From the NCBI RefSeq assembly GCF_900115665.1, contig NZ_FOXH01000004.1, forward strand, positions 323,257-387,256: a stretch of DNA of 64,000 nt, in the 5' to 3' direction. The position numbers and the translations under genes are program-made. Below the pieces are notes generated by a model. It was given only the letters and a program-made list of their open reading frames with translations, was not told the DNA's origin and made no database searches. Of the stretch, positions 24,971 to 33,028 are shown one piece after another (position 1 is the first letter of the stretch; each line of letters opens with the position of its first letter). The DNA comes from Pseudarcicella hirudinis. GTDB lineage: Bacteria; Bacteroidota; Bacteroidia; Cytophagales; Spirosomataceae.

Positions 24971-25154
24971 TAAATCTCTTAAGATTTCATCACTTCACAT
25001 TTTAATCCCATTTTTAATGGATTTTAACCAAGCTCTGTGACTCACAGAGCTTAAACAGATACCCAAAACTGTGCTGTGAAACACAGTACACAGTGATATC
25101 TAATCCATAAAAAAGGGATAAAACCTTTAAGATTTCATCCCTTTCCATTTTAAT
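24971..25154. repeat. Repeat pair flanking a possible three-way-junction structure
   Basis: Two direct copies of a 36-bp sequence (24971-25006 and 25119-25154) agree at 30 of 36 positions. Between them 25005-25023 can pair with 25102-25119. Inside are a perfect 10-bp hairpin (25030-25039 with 25043-25052) and a bulged hairpin (25068-25094). Part of the right copy also forms the terminator of the M23 gene, so the left copy may be a decayed duplicate of it. Confidence 0.5.
25112..25144 (-). terminator. Hairpin terminator after the M23-LysM gene
   Basis: On the minus strand AAAGGGAT (25144-25137) pairs with ATCCCTTT (25119-25112), and a T-run follows. It lies 22 bp past the stop. Confidence 0.65.
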
Positions 25155-25165
25155 TCTGATATTTT

Positions 25166-26272
25166 CTAATGAACCCGAAGGCGTCTTCCTACTCTTAAGG
25201 TTGAAGAAAGCTTCATTCCATTCAGTCTAGCTAGTTTTTCTACTGAAATTCCTGCTCTGTTGGCAATTGAATACAAAGTATCACCTGAGTGAGTTCTAGT
25301 CCAGGCAGTTCTGCGGACTCTTACTTTATTTCCGGCATCACCATATTCGTTTCTCAGAGAAAGTCCGTTTCTGTCAAAAACTCTTGCTGAAAGCAAAAAG
25401 TGATCACTCGGAATATCTGTAGCGTTTGGAGCAAAAGTAAATATAAACTTCGGATCAAAAGGGTTTCCCTCATAACGTGTTTCAAAGTGCAGGTGAGAAC
25501 CTGTACTTCTTCCGGTGCTTCCTCCTTTTCCTATTTCATCACCTGCTTTCACATAAGCACCTGATTCCAAACCTTTATAAGACAAGTGTCCATACAATGT
25601 TTCCAGTCCGTTATAATGACGCACCACGATAAAATTACCATATCCGCCTCCATTATAACCTGCAACCCGGACGATACCATCAAATGCAGAATAAATCGGG
25701 TCTCCGGTTTCAACATCCAGATCAACTCCGGCATGCAGTCTTCCCCATCTCGGCCCAAAATTGGAAGTCAGTACTCCCTGATTAGTTGGTCCTGCCCAGA
25801 ATCTGCCATTTTCCTTGTTATATAACTCTAAATCCACCACATCATCAAAATCTTTGGCATCAATTCCGTAGGGATCAATATTATTAGCATCCCAAACAGA
25901 GAAATAAGAAGCCACAGAAACAAAATCATCACTTCCGGCCGGCTGAATCTCCTCGTCAACTTCCACAACAATCGGGCTTCTTTCGTCCACAGAAGTTGTA
26001 TCGAAATTACTAACCGTATTGTTTATTTCCTTGACAGGTTCAAATTTTCCGGGAGTGGAAGTTTGTTTTTCAACAGACTCATATTCATTTCTGAACTGCA
26101 ACTTTGGAAGCTCGTCGAGCAGATCCTCTTTCTTTTCTTTCTCTTTATACAGTCCTGTATTATTTTTTACATCAATTTTGGGGTTCTTTTTAAAATTCCC
26201 TTTTTCCTGAGCAAAAGCACTGCAAGAAAGAAAACACAGTAAAATGAATAAAAGATTCTTTAAATGATTCAT
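25166..26272 (-). CDS. M23 family metallopeptidase with C-terminal LysM
   Basis: The 368-residue protein has a signal peptide ending Ser-Cys-Ser-Ala-Phe-Ala-Gln (22), a Lys/Glu-rich linker (23-110), an M23 (LytM-like) domain and a LysM. Zinc ligands are seen in Leu-His-Ala-Gly-Val-Asp-Leu-Asp and in Ser-His-Leu-His-Phe-Glu-Thr-Arg; the glycine-rich Tyr-Asn-Gly-Gly-Gly-Tyr-Gly-Asn is typical. LysM covers about 322-367 (Ser-Gly-Asp-Thr-Leu-Tyr-Ser-Ile-Ala). It should cut peptidoglycan cross-links in the periplasm or act as an amidase activator. The intact metal site favours catalysis. It follows trxB in the same direction after 70 bp, possibly as one transcript. Confidence 0.9.
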   Translation of the reverse strand: MNHLKNLLFILLCFLSCSAFAQEKGNFKKNPKIDVKNNTGLYKEKEKKEDLLDELPKLQFRNEYESVEKQTSTPGKFEPVKEINNTVSNFDTTSVDERSPIVVEVDEEIQPAGSDDFVSVASYFSVWDANNIDPYGIDAKDFDDVVDLELYNKENGRFWAGPTNQGVLTSNFGPRWGRLHAGVDLDVETGDPIYSAFDGIVRVAGYNGGGYGNFIVVRHYNGLETLYGHLSYKGLESGAYVKAGDEIGKGGSTGRSTGSHLHFETRYEGNPFDPKFIFTFAPNATDIPSDHFLLSARVFDRNGLSLRNEYGDAGNKVRVRRTAWTRTHSGDTLYSIANRAGISVEKLARLNGMKLSSTLRVGRRLRVH

Positions 26273-26342
26273 ATTGAAAAATGTTAGTGGAGTGTTTTCT
26301 GTAAAATCCTTTCAATCAGCAATCAACAGAAAACTGACTATA

Positions 26343-27281
26343 CTAATGTAATTCCTGTTCTGCCAGCCAACGCTCAGCATCAAGAGCTGCCATACAACCT
26401 GTACCCGCAGCAGTAATCGCCTGACGATAAACGTTATCCTGTGCATCACCACTGGCGAATACACCCGGAATATTGGTACGGCTTGATCCTTTTTCAGTTT
26501 TAAGATACCCTGCTTCATCCATGTCAAGAAAACCCTTGAATATATCAGTATTAGGTTTATGACCAATTGCTACAAAAAATCCTGTTACCGGAAGAACCGT
26601 TACTTCTCCTGTTTTATTATTTTTAACCTTTGCACCGTTTACGCCGGTTGTATCTCCCAAAATCTCCTCTGTTTCTGTATTCCAGTGTATTTCAATCTTA
26701 GGATTTGAAAGCACTCTTTTCTGCATAATTACAGAGGCTCTTAATTCTTCACGACGAACGATCAAATGTACTTTCGTACATAAATTCGCCAGATAACTTG
26801 CCTCTTCAGCAGCGGTATCTCCTCCCCCTACTACAGCCACTTCCTGATTACGGTAGAAGAAACCATCACAAACGGCACAGGCTGAAACACCTAAGCCATT
26901 GAATGTCTTTTCTCCTTCCAGACCAAGCCACTTAGCCGAAGCACCAGTAGCAATAATAACGGTATCTGCTTCTATTTCTTGTGTATCGTCGATGAAAACT
27001 TTCTTGGGACTAACCGAAAAATCCACTTTTGTAGCCATTCCGAACCGAACATCTGTTCCGAATCTACGGGCCTGATTTTCAAGATCCTGCATCATAGCCG
27101 GGCCATCAATTCCTTTTGGATAACCAGGGAAATTATCAACTTCAGTTGTAGTGGTTAATTGTCCTCCAGGTTGACCTCCCATGTACATTACCGGGTTCAT
27201 ACCTGCTCTTGCTGCATAAATTGCGGCGGTATAACCCGCCGGTCCTGAGCCTATAATTAGGCACTTAATATGGTTTGCCAT
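26343..27281 (-). CDS. trxB: Thioredoxin reductase
   Basis: The 312-residue flavoprotein carries Gly-Ser-Gly-Pro-Ala-Gly (FAD) at 11-16, the redox pair Cys135-Ala-Val-Cys138-Asp, Gly-Gly-Gly-Asp-Thr-Ala-Ala-Glu-Glu-Ala for NADPH and the C-terminal Gly-Asp-Ala-Gln-Asp. It passes electrons from NADPH to thioredoxin in the cytoplasm. Bacillithiol-disulfide reductases are related, but those lack the Cys-x-x-Cys pair seen here, so TrxB is the better call. Confidence 0.96.
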   Translation of the reverse strand: MANHIKCLIIGSGPAGYTAAIYAARAGMNPVMYMGGQPGGQLTTTTEVDNFPGYPKGIDGPAMMQDLENQARRFGTDVRFGMATKVDFSVSPKKVFIDDTQEIEADTVIIATGASAKWLGLEGEKTFNGLGVSACAVCDGFFYRNQEVAVVGGGDTAAEEASYLANLCTKVHLIVRREELRASVIMQKRVLSNPKIEIHWNTETEEILGDTTGVNGAKVKNNKTGEVTVLPVTGFFVAIGHKPNTDIFKGFLDMDEAGYLKTEKGSSRTNIPGVFASGDAQDNVYRQAITAAGTGCMAALDAERWLAEQELH

Positions 27282-27808
27282 TTTAATGTTTAACTGTATA
27301 AATTACTGAATGTAACTGAATCTTTTCTGAGGTTCAGAAGTAGAACAAAAAATTAACTACAAAAATTGCAGAATATTACCAGAAAGACAAATAACCCATT
27401 AAACTTCCCTGAAATCATTAAATAAGGGCATTTACCCCGCATATTTTTTTCAGAAAAACCTGGTGTCTGAATCAATCTGGTATTTTTCCAAGATATGCCT
27501 TATCGAGGTTCCGGTTAAACGCTCTTTCCACATTCTCATCTGACAGGTGAAAGGCGGATAGTCTTTTATATTTTTTTATCAAAAAGTTTATCAAAGTCAA
27601 ATCACTGATTATCAACAAAAAAGAAAAAGTGAATTATTTTTTAGGGTTATAAAAAGTAGATTTTTCCAAAACAATAGAGTAATTTTAGCCCGTATTTCAT
27701 CAACAATTACAGGTAATTAATAGATAATATTCGCAGAATGGTCAATAGAATCAAGGATCTCTGACCCTTTGCTTTGGCTATTTTCATTAAATCCCTGAAA
27801 CAAATTCC
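27282..27808. other. Divergent intergenic region, trxB / maeB
   Basis: These 527 bases hold no recognisable gene. A short dyad CTGAA...TTCAG lies just upstream of trxB (near 27320-27340). An AT-rich stretch near 27680, with TAATTTTA one base off the -7 consensus, may be part of the maeB promoter. I see nothing else. Confidence 0.4.
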
Positions 27809-30082
27809 ATGAGCCAAATCTCGATCAGAAAACAAGACGCTTTAGATTATCACAGCAAAGGCCGCCCCGGCAAAATTGAAGTTATCCCAACCAAAGAAAC
27901 TGCTACTCAAAGAGACCTTTCCCTAGCATACTCTCCTGGTGTTGCCGAACCATGTTTAGAAATTGCCGCAAATAACGAGAATGTATATAAATATACTGCC
28001 AAAGGAAATCTTGTCGCTGTAATTTCCAACGGAACTGCCGTTTTAGGACTGGGTAATATCGGAGCTGAAGCCAGTAAACCTGTTATGGAAGGTAAAGGGG
28101 TTTTATTCAAAATCTTTGCAGATATCGATGTTTTCGATATTGAATTAAATACTGAAGATCCGGAAGAATTAATCAGAACTGTTAAAATTCTTGAACCAAC
28201 CTTCGGAGGGGTCAATCTGGAAGACATCAAATCGCCGGAATGCTTTGAAATTGAACAACGTCTCAGAAAAGAACTGAATATCCCGATTATGCATGACGAC
28301 CAGCACGGGACGGCCATCATTTCCGGCGCAGCTTTACTGAACGCTTTAGAATTAGTTAACAAGAATATTGAGGATTGCAAATTTGTAATCTCCGGAGCTG
28401 GAGCTGCGGCTTTATCCTGTGCCAAATTGTACTTGCTTTTAGGAGCAAAAGTCGAAAACATGTTAATGTTCGACAAAGATGGCCTCATCTCCAAGAAACG
28501 TAATGATCTGAATAAATATGTTCAGCAGTTTGCTACTGAACAGGAAGGCATTCACTCACTGGCTGATGCTATGGCTGGTGCTGATGTATTTCTAGGGCTA
28601 TCGGTGGGTAACATTGTATCGCAGGATATGATCCGTTCTATGGCCTGCGATGCGGTAGTATTCGCCATGGCTAATCCGACACCTGAAATTTCTTATGAAG
28701 ATGCCGTAGCTGCCAGAGAAGACATTATCATGGCAACAGGTCGTTCTGATTATCCCAATCAGGTTAATAATGTATTAGGATTTCCATACATTTTCCGTGG
28801 GGCACTTGATGTCAGAGCCACAGAAATTGATGAAAATATGAAAATGGCAGCGGCGAAAGCCCTTGCTGAATTAGCGAAAAAACCGGTTCCGGATATCGTA
28901 AACCTTGCCTATAATGAGAAAAACCTGAGTTTTGGAAGAAATTATATCATTCCCAAACCGGTAGATCCACGCTTAATCACAACAGTAGCCCCTGCGGTAG
29001 CGAGGGCAGCAATGGAATCAGGAATTGCCCAGGCTCCTATCACCAACTGGGATGAATATGAGCAAAATTTATCAAAACGCTTAGGTCTCGACAATTCATT
29101 AATGAAATTTGTCATCAAACGTGCGAAACGTAATCCTAAACGTGTAGTTTTTGCCGATGCTGAAAACCTGAAAGTCTTAAAAGCCGTGCAGGAAGTAGTG
29201 GATGAGGGTTTTGCCATCCCGATTCTTCTTGGGAATGAAGAAAAGATTCATTCTATCATCAGTCAGAATAATCTCGATCTGAGGGATGTTGAAATCATCG
29301 ATACCCGTGCTCCTGAAACGGCAGAACGTCTGAAACATTATGGTGACATTTTCTTTGGCAAGCGTAAACGAAAAGGTTACAATAATTACGAAGCGCATAA
29401 GCAGATGCAGGTAAGGAATTATTTCGCTGCCATGATGGTCGAAACCGGAGATGCCGATTGCGTAATTTCAGGTCTTACCAGAAATTATCCGGATGCCATT
29501 CGTCCGGCTTTACAGATCATCGGTCGTGAAGAAGGTGTGAAGAAAGTATCAGGTATGTACATTCTTCTTACCAAAAAAGGCCCTTTATTCTTCTCTGATA
29601 CGACGGTCAACTTTAATCCGACTGTTGAGGAAATTGTTGAAATTACAGAACTTACTGCCAGAGCGGTTGAGACTTTCAATATCAAGCCGCGCATTGCCAT
29701 GCTAACGTATTCCAACTTTGGTACTGCTGATGGAGAAGATGCTATAAAAATGCGGGAAGCTACAGCCATTTTGCAGAAAAAGCATCCTGAAATGATTGTT
29801 GAAGGTGAGATGCAGGCGCACCTTGCATTTGATATGGATCTGGTAAGAGAGAATTATCCATTCTCAAAACTGGCGGAAGAAGGAGCAAATACCCTTATTT
29901 TCCCGAACCTTTCTTCTGCAAACATTGCCTATAACCTTTTGAAAGAAACCGGAGACATTGAATATATCGGACCGATTCTGTTAGGTTTAAGGAAGCCGGT
30001 TCATGTACTTCAATTAGGTTCTGCGGTTCGCGAAATTGTTAATATGGTAGCTATTGCCGTAGTGGAAGCACAAACAAAATAG
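27809..30082 (+). CDS. maeB: NADP-dependent malic enzyme with phosphotransacetylase-like domain
   Basis: The 757-residue fusion has a malic enzyme part (1-about 410): Tyr-Ser-Pro-Gly-Val-Ala-Glu-Pro-Cys, Asp-Asp-Gln-His-Gly-Thr-Ala, and the dinucleotide site Ser-Gly-Ala-Gly-Ala-Ala-Ala. A phosphate acetyltransferase-like part follows (about 425-750) with Val-Phe-Ala-Asp-Ala-Glu and Phe-Ser-Asp-Thr-Thr-Val-Asn. It decarboxylates malate to pyruvate with reduction of NADP. The PTA-like domain of such fusions usually serves in regulation by acetyl-CoA rather than catalysis. Size and order match MaeB of other bacteria. It is monocistronic with its own terminator. Confidence 0.95.
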   Translation: MSQISIRKQDALDYHSKGRPGKIEVIPTKETATQRDLSLAYSPGVAEPCLEIAANNENVYKYTAKGNLVAVISNGTAVLGLGNIGAEASKPVMEGKGVLFKIFADIDVFDIELNTEDPEELIRTVKILEPTFGGVNLEDIKSPECFEIEQRLRKELNIPIMHDDQHGTAIISGAALLNALELVNKNIEDCKFVISGAGAAALSCAKLYLLLGAKVENMLMFDKDGLISKKRNDLNKYVQQFATEQEGIHSLADAMAGADVFLGLSVGNIVSQDMIRSMACDAVVFAMANPTPEISYEDAVAAREDIIMATGRSDYPNQVNNVLGFPYIFRGALDVRATEIDENMKMAAAKALAELAKKPVPDIVNLAYNEKNLSFGRNYIIPKPVDPRLITTVAPAVARAAMESGIAQAPITNWDEYEQNLSKRLGLDNSLMKFVIKRAKRNPKRVVFADAENLKVLKAVQEVVDEGFAIPILLGNEEKIHSIISQNNLDLRDVEIIDTRAPETAERLKHYGDIFFGKRKRKGYNNYEAHKQMQVRNYFAAMMVETGDADCVISGLTRNYPDAIRPALQIIGREEGVKKVSGMYILLTKKGPLFFSDTTVNFNPTVEEIVEITELTARAVETFNIKPRIAMLTYSNFGTADGEDAIKMREATAILQKKHPEMIVEGEMQAHLAFDMDLVRENYPFSKLAEEGANTLIFPNLSSANIAYNLLKETGDIEYIGPILLGLRKPVHVLQLGSAVREIVNMVAIAVVEAQTK

Positions 30083-30096
30083 TAAGTAAATCTACT

Positions 30097-30133
30097 AAAA
30101 GGACGGCTTTTTAAGGAAAGTCGTCCTTTTTTT
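30097..30133 (+). terminator. Hairpin terminator after maeB
   Basis: AAAAGGACG pairs with CGTCCTTTT followed by a T-run, 15 bp past the stop. Confidence 0.75.
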
Positions 30134-30367
30134 ATGCAATCTTTCAAAAAATAATCCGGAAGCATTCATCGTTCACAAAAAGGCATAATATTTGTTCTGA
30201 AAATCTGTAATAAATTCGTAAAATCCCAGGTATTAATTTATGAAAAATTACCGGTAATGCTCTTGCCCTTTCAAAGGCATTTTACGTAATTTAGTTATCA
30301 GATTCTGTTCAAAACTCTTTTACTTTTAAAGTCTGAATTATTAACAACACTAGTTGCTGGCATATAT

Positions 30368-32059
30368 ATGAAACTCCCGATCTTACCGAGTAATGAAGTA
30401 GAGAGATTAAATGTTTTAAAGGATTATAGCATTCTGGATACCCTTCCTGAGAAGGATTTTGATGATATTACCAAAATTGCCTCCGAGATCTGTCAGACAC
30501 CTATCTCTCTGGTTAGTTTAATAGATGAAAAAAGGCAGTGGTTTAAGTCTTCTTTTGGCTTAAATACCCGTGAAACTCCCAGAGAGGTTTCCTTTTGTGC
30601 ACACGCCATTATTACGCCTGAGGAGTCTTTTATCATTCCGGATGCCACAAAAGATGAGCGTTTTTTTGATAATCCCCTGACAACCGGAGCGCCTTATGTT
30701 ATTTTCTATGCAGGTATTCCCCTTGTCAATTCAGACGGATTTCCCTTTGGTACTTTATGTGTAATTGACAGTAAACCGAAGAATCTTACCGAAGAACAGG
30801 TCATCGCGCTGAAAGCACTGGCAAATCAGGTTATGAGTCAGCTTGAGCTTCGTAAAAAAGCGCTTAATCTTCAGCAAATCAGGAATACTCTTGAGAAAAA
30901 GAATGAAGAATTAGTGTTGGCAAAATCCAATCTGGAAGAAGCGCTGAAGGCCAAATCCATCTTTCTTTCCATGATGAGCCATGAAATCAGAACACCGCTT
31001 CATGCTATTCTCGGAAACATTCAGTTATTACTGGAAGAATCTCCAAGGCCGGATCAGGAACAACCACTCAAAGTTTTGAAATTTACCGGAGAAACGCTCC
31101 TGTCTATTCTCAACGACATTCTTGATTTCAGTAAAATCGAAGCCGGGAAAGTTGATCTTGAAGAGATTCAGCTGGATATTCATAATTTAATTGAAAATAT
31201 CATTACAATCAATCTCCAAAAAGCGCAGGAAAGAGGAAATGTGATTACCGCAATGATTGACCCCGGGATTAAACCGGATTTATTGGGAGATCCTACCAGA
31301 TTGGTGCAGATTATCAATAACCTGGTTTCAAATGCTGTAAAATTCACTCAAAACGGTGAAATTGCTATCAAAGCTATTCTGATAGAAAACAGTGCCGGAT
31401 TTAATACTGTTTCTTTTCAGATTTCAGACACTGGGATTGGTATCGAAAAAGAGGCTCTTTCCAGGATTTTTGAGGAATTCTCCCAGGCGTCCAATAAAAC
31501 AACCCGTAAATTTGGTGGTACCGGATTGGGACTGACAATTACCAAGAAGTTATTATCTCTGTTTAAAAGTGATTTGAGAGTTACAAGCGAACTGGGAACC
31601 GGGTCTATTTTCTCTTTTGATCTGACCTTCAAAAAAGGCATAAAAAAAGCACCAAAAGCCGAACCTGAGGCTCCAAAAGATTTCACTGGTTTTAAAGTAC
31701 TTGCAGTTGATGATAATGAAATCAACCTGAAACTGATCTCACATAATCTTACAAAAAAGGGTATTATCGTTTCGAAATTCATTTCTCCGATTGATGCACT
31801 TGAATCTGCAAAATCTGAAAAGTACGATCTTTTATTACTGGATCTCCAAATGCCGGAGATGAGTGGTTTTGAGCTTTGTGCTGAAATCAGGAAGTTTTCT
31901 CCGGATATTCCGATTATTGCCACTTCTGCGGATAACACCAGGGAAACCTCTGAAGAAGTTGTCAGGGCAGGTATGAACGACAGCCTTCCGAAACCACATA
32001 CCGACAAAGACCTTTTAAGGGTTTTATCGAAATATCTGGTAAAAACATCTGTTTCCTGA
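30368..32059 (+). CDS. GAF-domain hybrid sensor histidine kinase with receiver domain
   Basis: The 563-residue protein has no membrane segment. Order: GAF sensor domain (about 20-160) with Phe-Cys-Ala-His-Ala and Gly-Thr-Leu-Cys-Val-Ile-Asp; a short coiled coil; HisKA with phospho-His205 in Met-Met-Ser-His-Glu-Ile-Arg-Thr-Pro; the ATPase domain with Asn-Asn-Leu-Val-Ser-Asn-Ala-Val-Lys-Phe-Thr and Gly-Thr-Gly-Leu-Gly-Leu-Thr; and a C-terminal receiver (about 445-560) with Asp492 in Leu-Leu-Leu-Leu-Asp-Leu-Gln-Met-Pro. It should sense a small cytoplasmic signal and relay phosphate to an Hpt or regulator encoded elsewhere. No response regulator gene is adjacent, so it is an orphan. Confidence 0.92.
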   Translation: MKLPILPSNEVERLNVLKDYSILDTLPEKDFDDITKIASEICQTPISLVSLIDEKRQWFKSSFGLNTRETPREVSFCAHAIITPEESFIIPDATKDERFFDNPLTTGAPYVIFYAGIPLVNSDGFPFGTLCVIDSKPKNLTEEQVIALKALANQVMSQLELRKKALNLQQIRNTLEKKNEELVLAKSNLEEALKAKSIFLSMMSHEIRTPLHAILGNIQLLLEESPRPDQEQPLKVLKFTGETLLSILNDILDFSKIEAGKVDLEEIQLDIHNLIENIITINLQKAQERGNVITAMIDPGIKPDLLGDPTRLVQIINNLVSNAVKFTQNGEIAIKAILIENSAGFNTVSFQISDTGIGIEKEALSRIFEEFSQASNKTTRKFGGTGLGLTITKKLLSLFKSDLRVTSELGTGSIFSFDLTFKKGIKKAPKAEPEAPKDFTGFKVLAVDDNEINLKLISHNLTKKGIIVSKFISPIDALESAKSEKYDLLLLDLQMPEMSGFELCAEIRKFSPDIPIIATSADNTRETSEEVVRAGMNDSLPKPHTDKDLLRVLSKYLVKTSVS

Positions 32060-32077
32060 TACATATTCCCCGGTCTT

Positions 32078-32111
32078 GTATCTGTTTTACCCTTCAATCA
32101 GAAACAGATAC
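32078..32111 (+). terminator. Stem-loop after the hybrid kinase
   Basis: GTATCTGTTT (32078-32087) pairs with AAACAGATAC (32102-32111), 18 bp after the stop. No good T-run follows, so it may be a weak terminator or mRNA end. Confidence 0.4.
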
Positions 32112-32197
32112 AGTACCGTTTATTCCCTTTGACAAGCCTGCGCCGGGTTAATTTTAATATTCCTCTCCAACCTCATTTACCTGAAAATGAAGATTAG

Positions 32198-32230
32198 TTG
32201 CCTGAAATTCTCAGGGAAGAAGTAATTTTG
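32198..32230 (+). promoter_or_regulatory. Promoter of queE
   Basis: TTG (32198-32200), 22 bases, TAATTTTG (32223-32230), ending 28 bp before the ATG at 32259. Confidence 0.55.
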
Positions 32231-32258
32231 CATAAATTTCAAACTAAGAACAGTGTAA

Positions 32259-32885
32259 ATGGAAATGTTAAAAGAATCTCCAACGCAAACTCTTCCGGTA
32301 ATGGAAGCCTTTTATACCCTTCAAGGGGAAGGTTTTCATCAGGGAAAAGCAGCCTACTTTATTCGATTGGGCGGTTGTGATGTTGGTTGCCATTGGTGTG
32401 ATGTGAAAGAATCATGGGACATAAATGCCCATCCTCATTTTTCTATAGAGCAAATCGTCGCAGAAGCAGCTCAGCACGAAGGACGCCTGGCCGTTGTAAC
32501 CGGAGGCGAACCCTTAATGCATAATTTAGATGAGCTTACAAAAGCGCTGCATCAGGCTGGTATTCAGACGAATATTGAAACTTCCGGTGTATGTGAAACT
32601 GTGAGTGGAGATTGGGACTGGATTTGCTTTTCACCGAAAAAATTCAAATCTCCTAATCCTGATATTTTCCGGAAGGCTCATGAGTTGAAGGTTATTGTTT
32701 ATAATCAAAGCGATTTTGAATGGGCGGAGTCTTTTGCCGAAAAAGTTTCGGAAAACTGCATCCTTTATCTGCAACCTGAATGGGGTCGCCAGGAGGTAAT
32801 GCTGCCTCAGATAATTGAATACATCAAGCACAATCCTGCCTGGAGAATTTCGTTACAAGTTCATAAGTTTATGAATATTCCTTAA
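32259..32885 (+). CDS. queE: 7-carboxy-7-deazaguanine synthase
   Basis: The 208-residue radical-SAM enzyme turns 6-carboxy-tetrahydropterin into 7-carboxy-7-deazaguanine on the path to queuosine in tRNA. It shows Phe-Tyr-Thr-Leu-Gln-Gly-Glu-Gly-Phe-His at 18-27, the cluster Cys40-x3-Cys44-x2-Cys47 in Gly-Gly-Cys-Asp-Val-Gly-Cys-His-Trp-Cys-Asp-Val, and Val-Val-Thr-Gly-Gly-Glu-Pro. The short core is normal for this minimal family. The queC, queD and queF genes are not next to it. The ATG at 32259 is supported by the promoter upstream. Confidence 0.93.
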   Translation: MEMLKESPTQTLPVMEAFYTLQGEGFHQGKAAYFIRLGGCDVGCHWCDVKESWDINAHPHFSIEQIVAEAAQHEGRLAVVTGGEPLMHNLDELTKALHQAGIQTNIETSGVCETVSGDWDWICFSPKKFKSPNPDIFRKAHELKVIVYNQSDFEWAESFAEKVSENCILYLQPEWGRQEVMLPQIIEYIKHNPAWRISLQVHKFMNIP

Positions 32886-33028
32886 TAGCTGGTGTTTAGT
32901 GGATTGAGATGTTTCTGTTTCTCTGTGGATTTCAGGGAATTTTGCATAAATTTTATAAATCCGTTTTGTCAGACAACATGAAAAGATAATTTAATCATAA
33001 GATTATCAATCCATTAAACCCCAAAACT

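Noticed and set aside
31417..32097. 226-codon minus-strand ORF
   Set aside because: It is a shadow of the kinase and receiver domains on the other strand, Ser/Ile-rich as expected for antisense frames.
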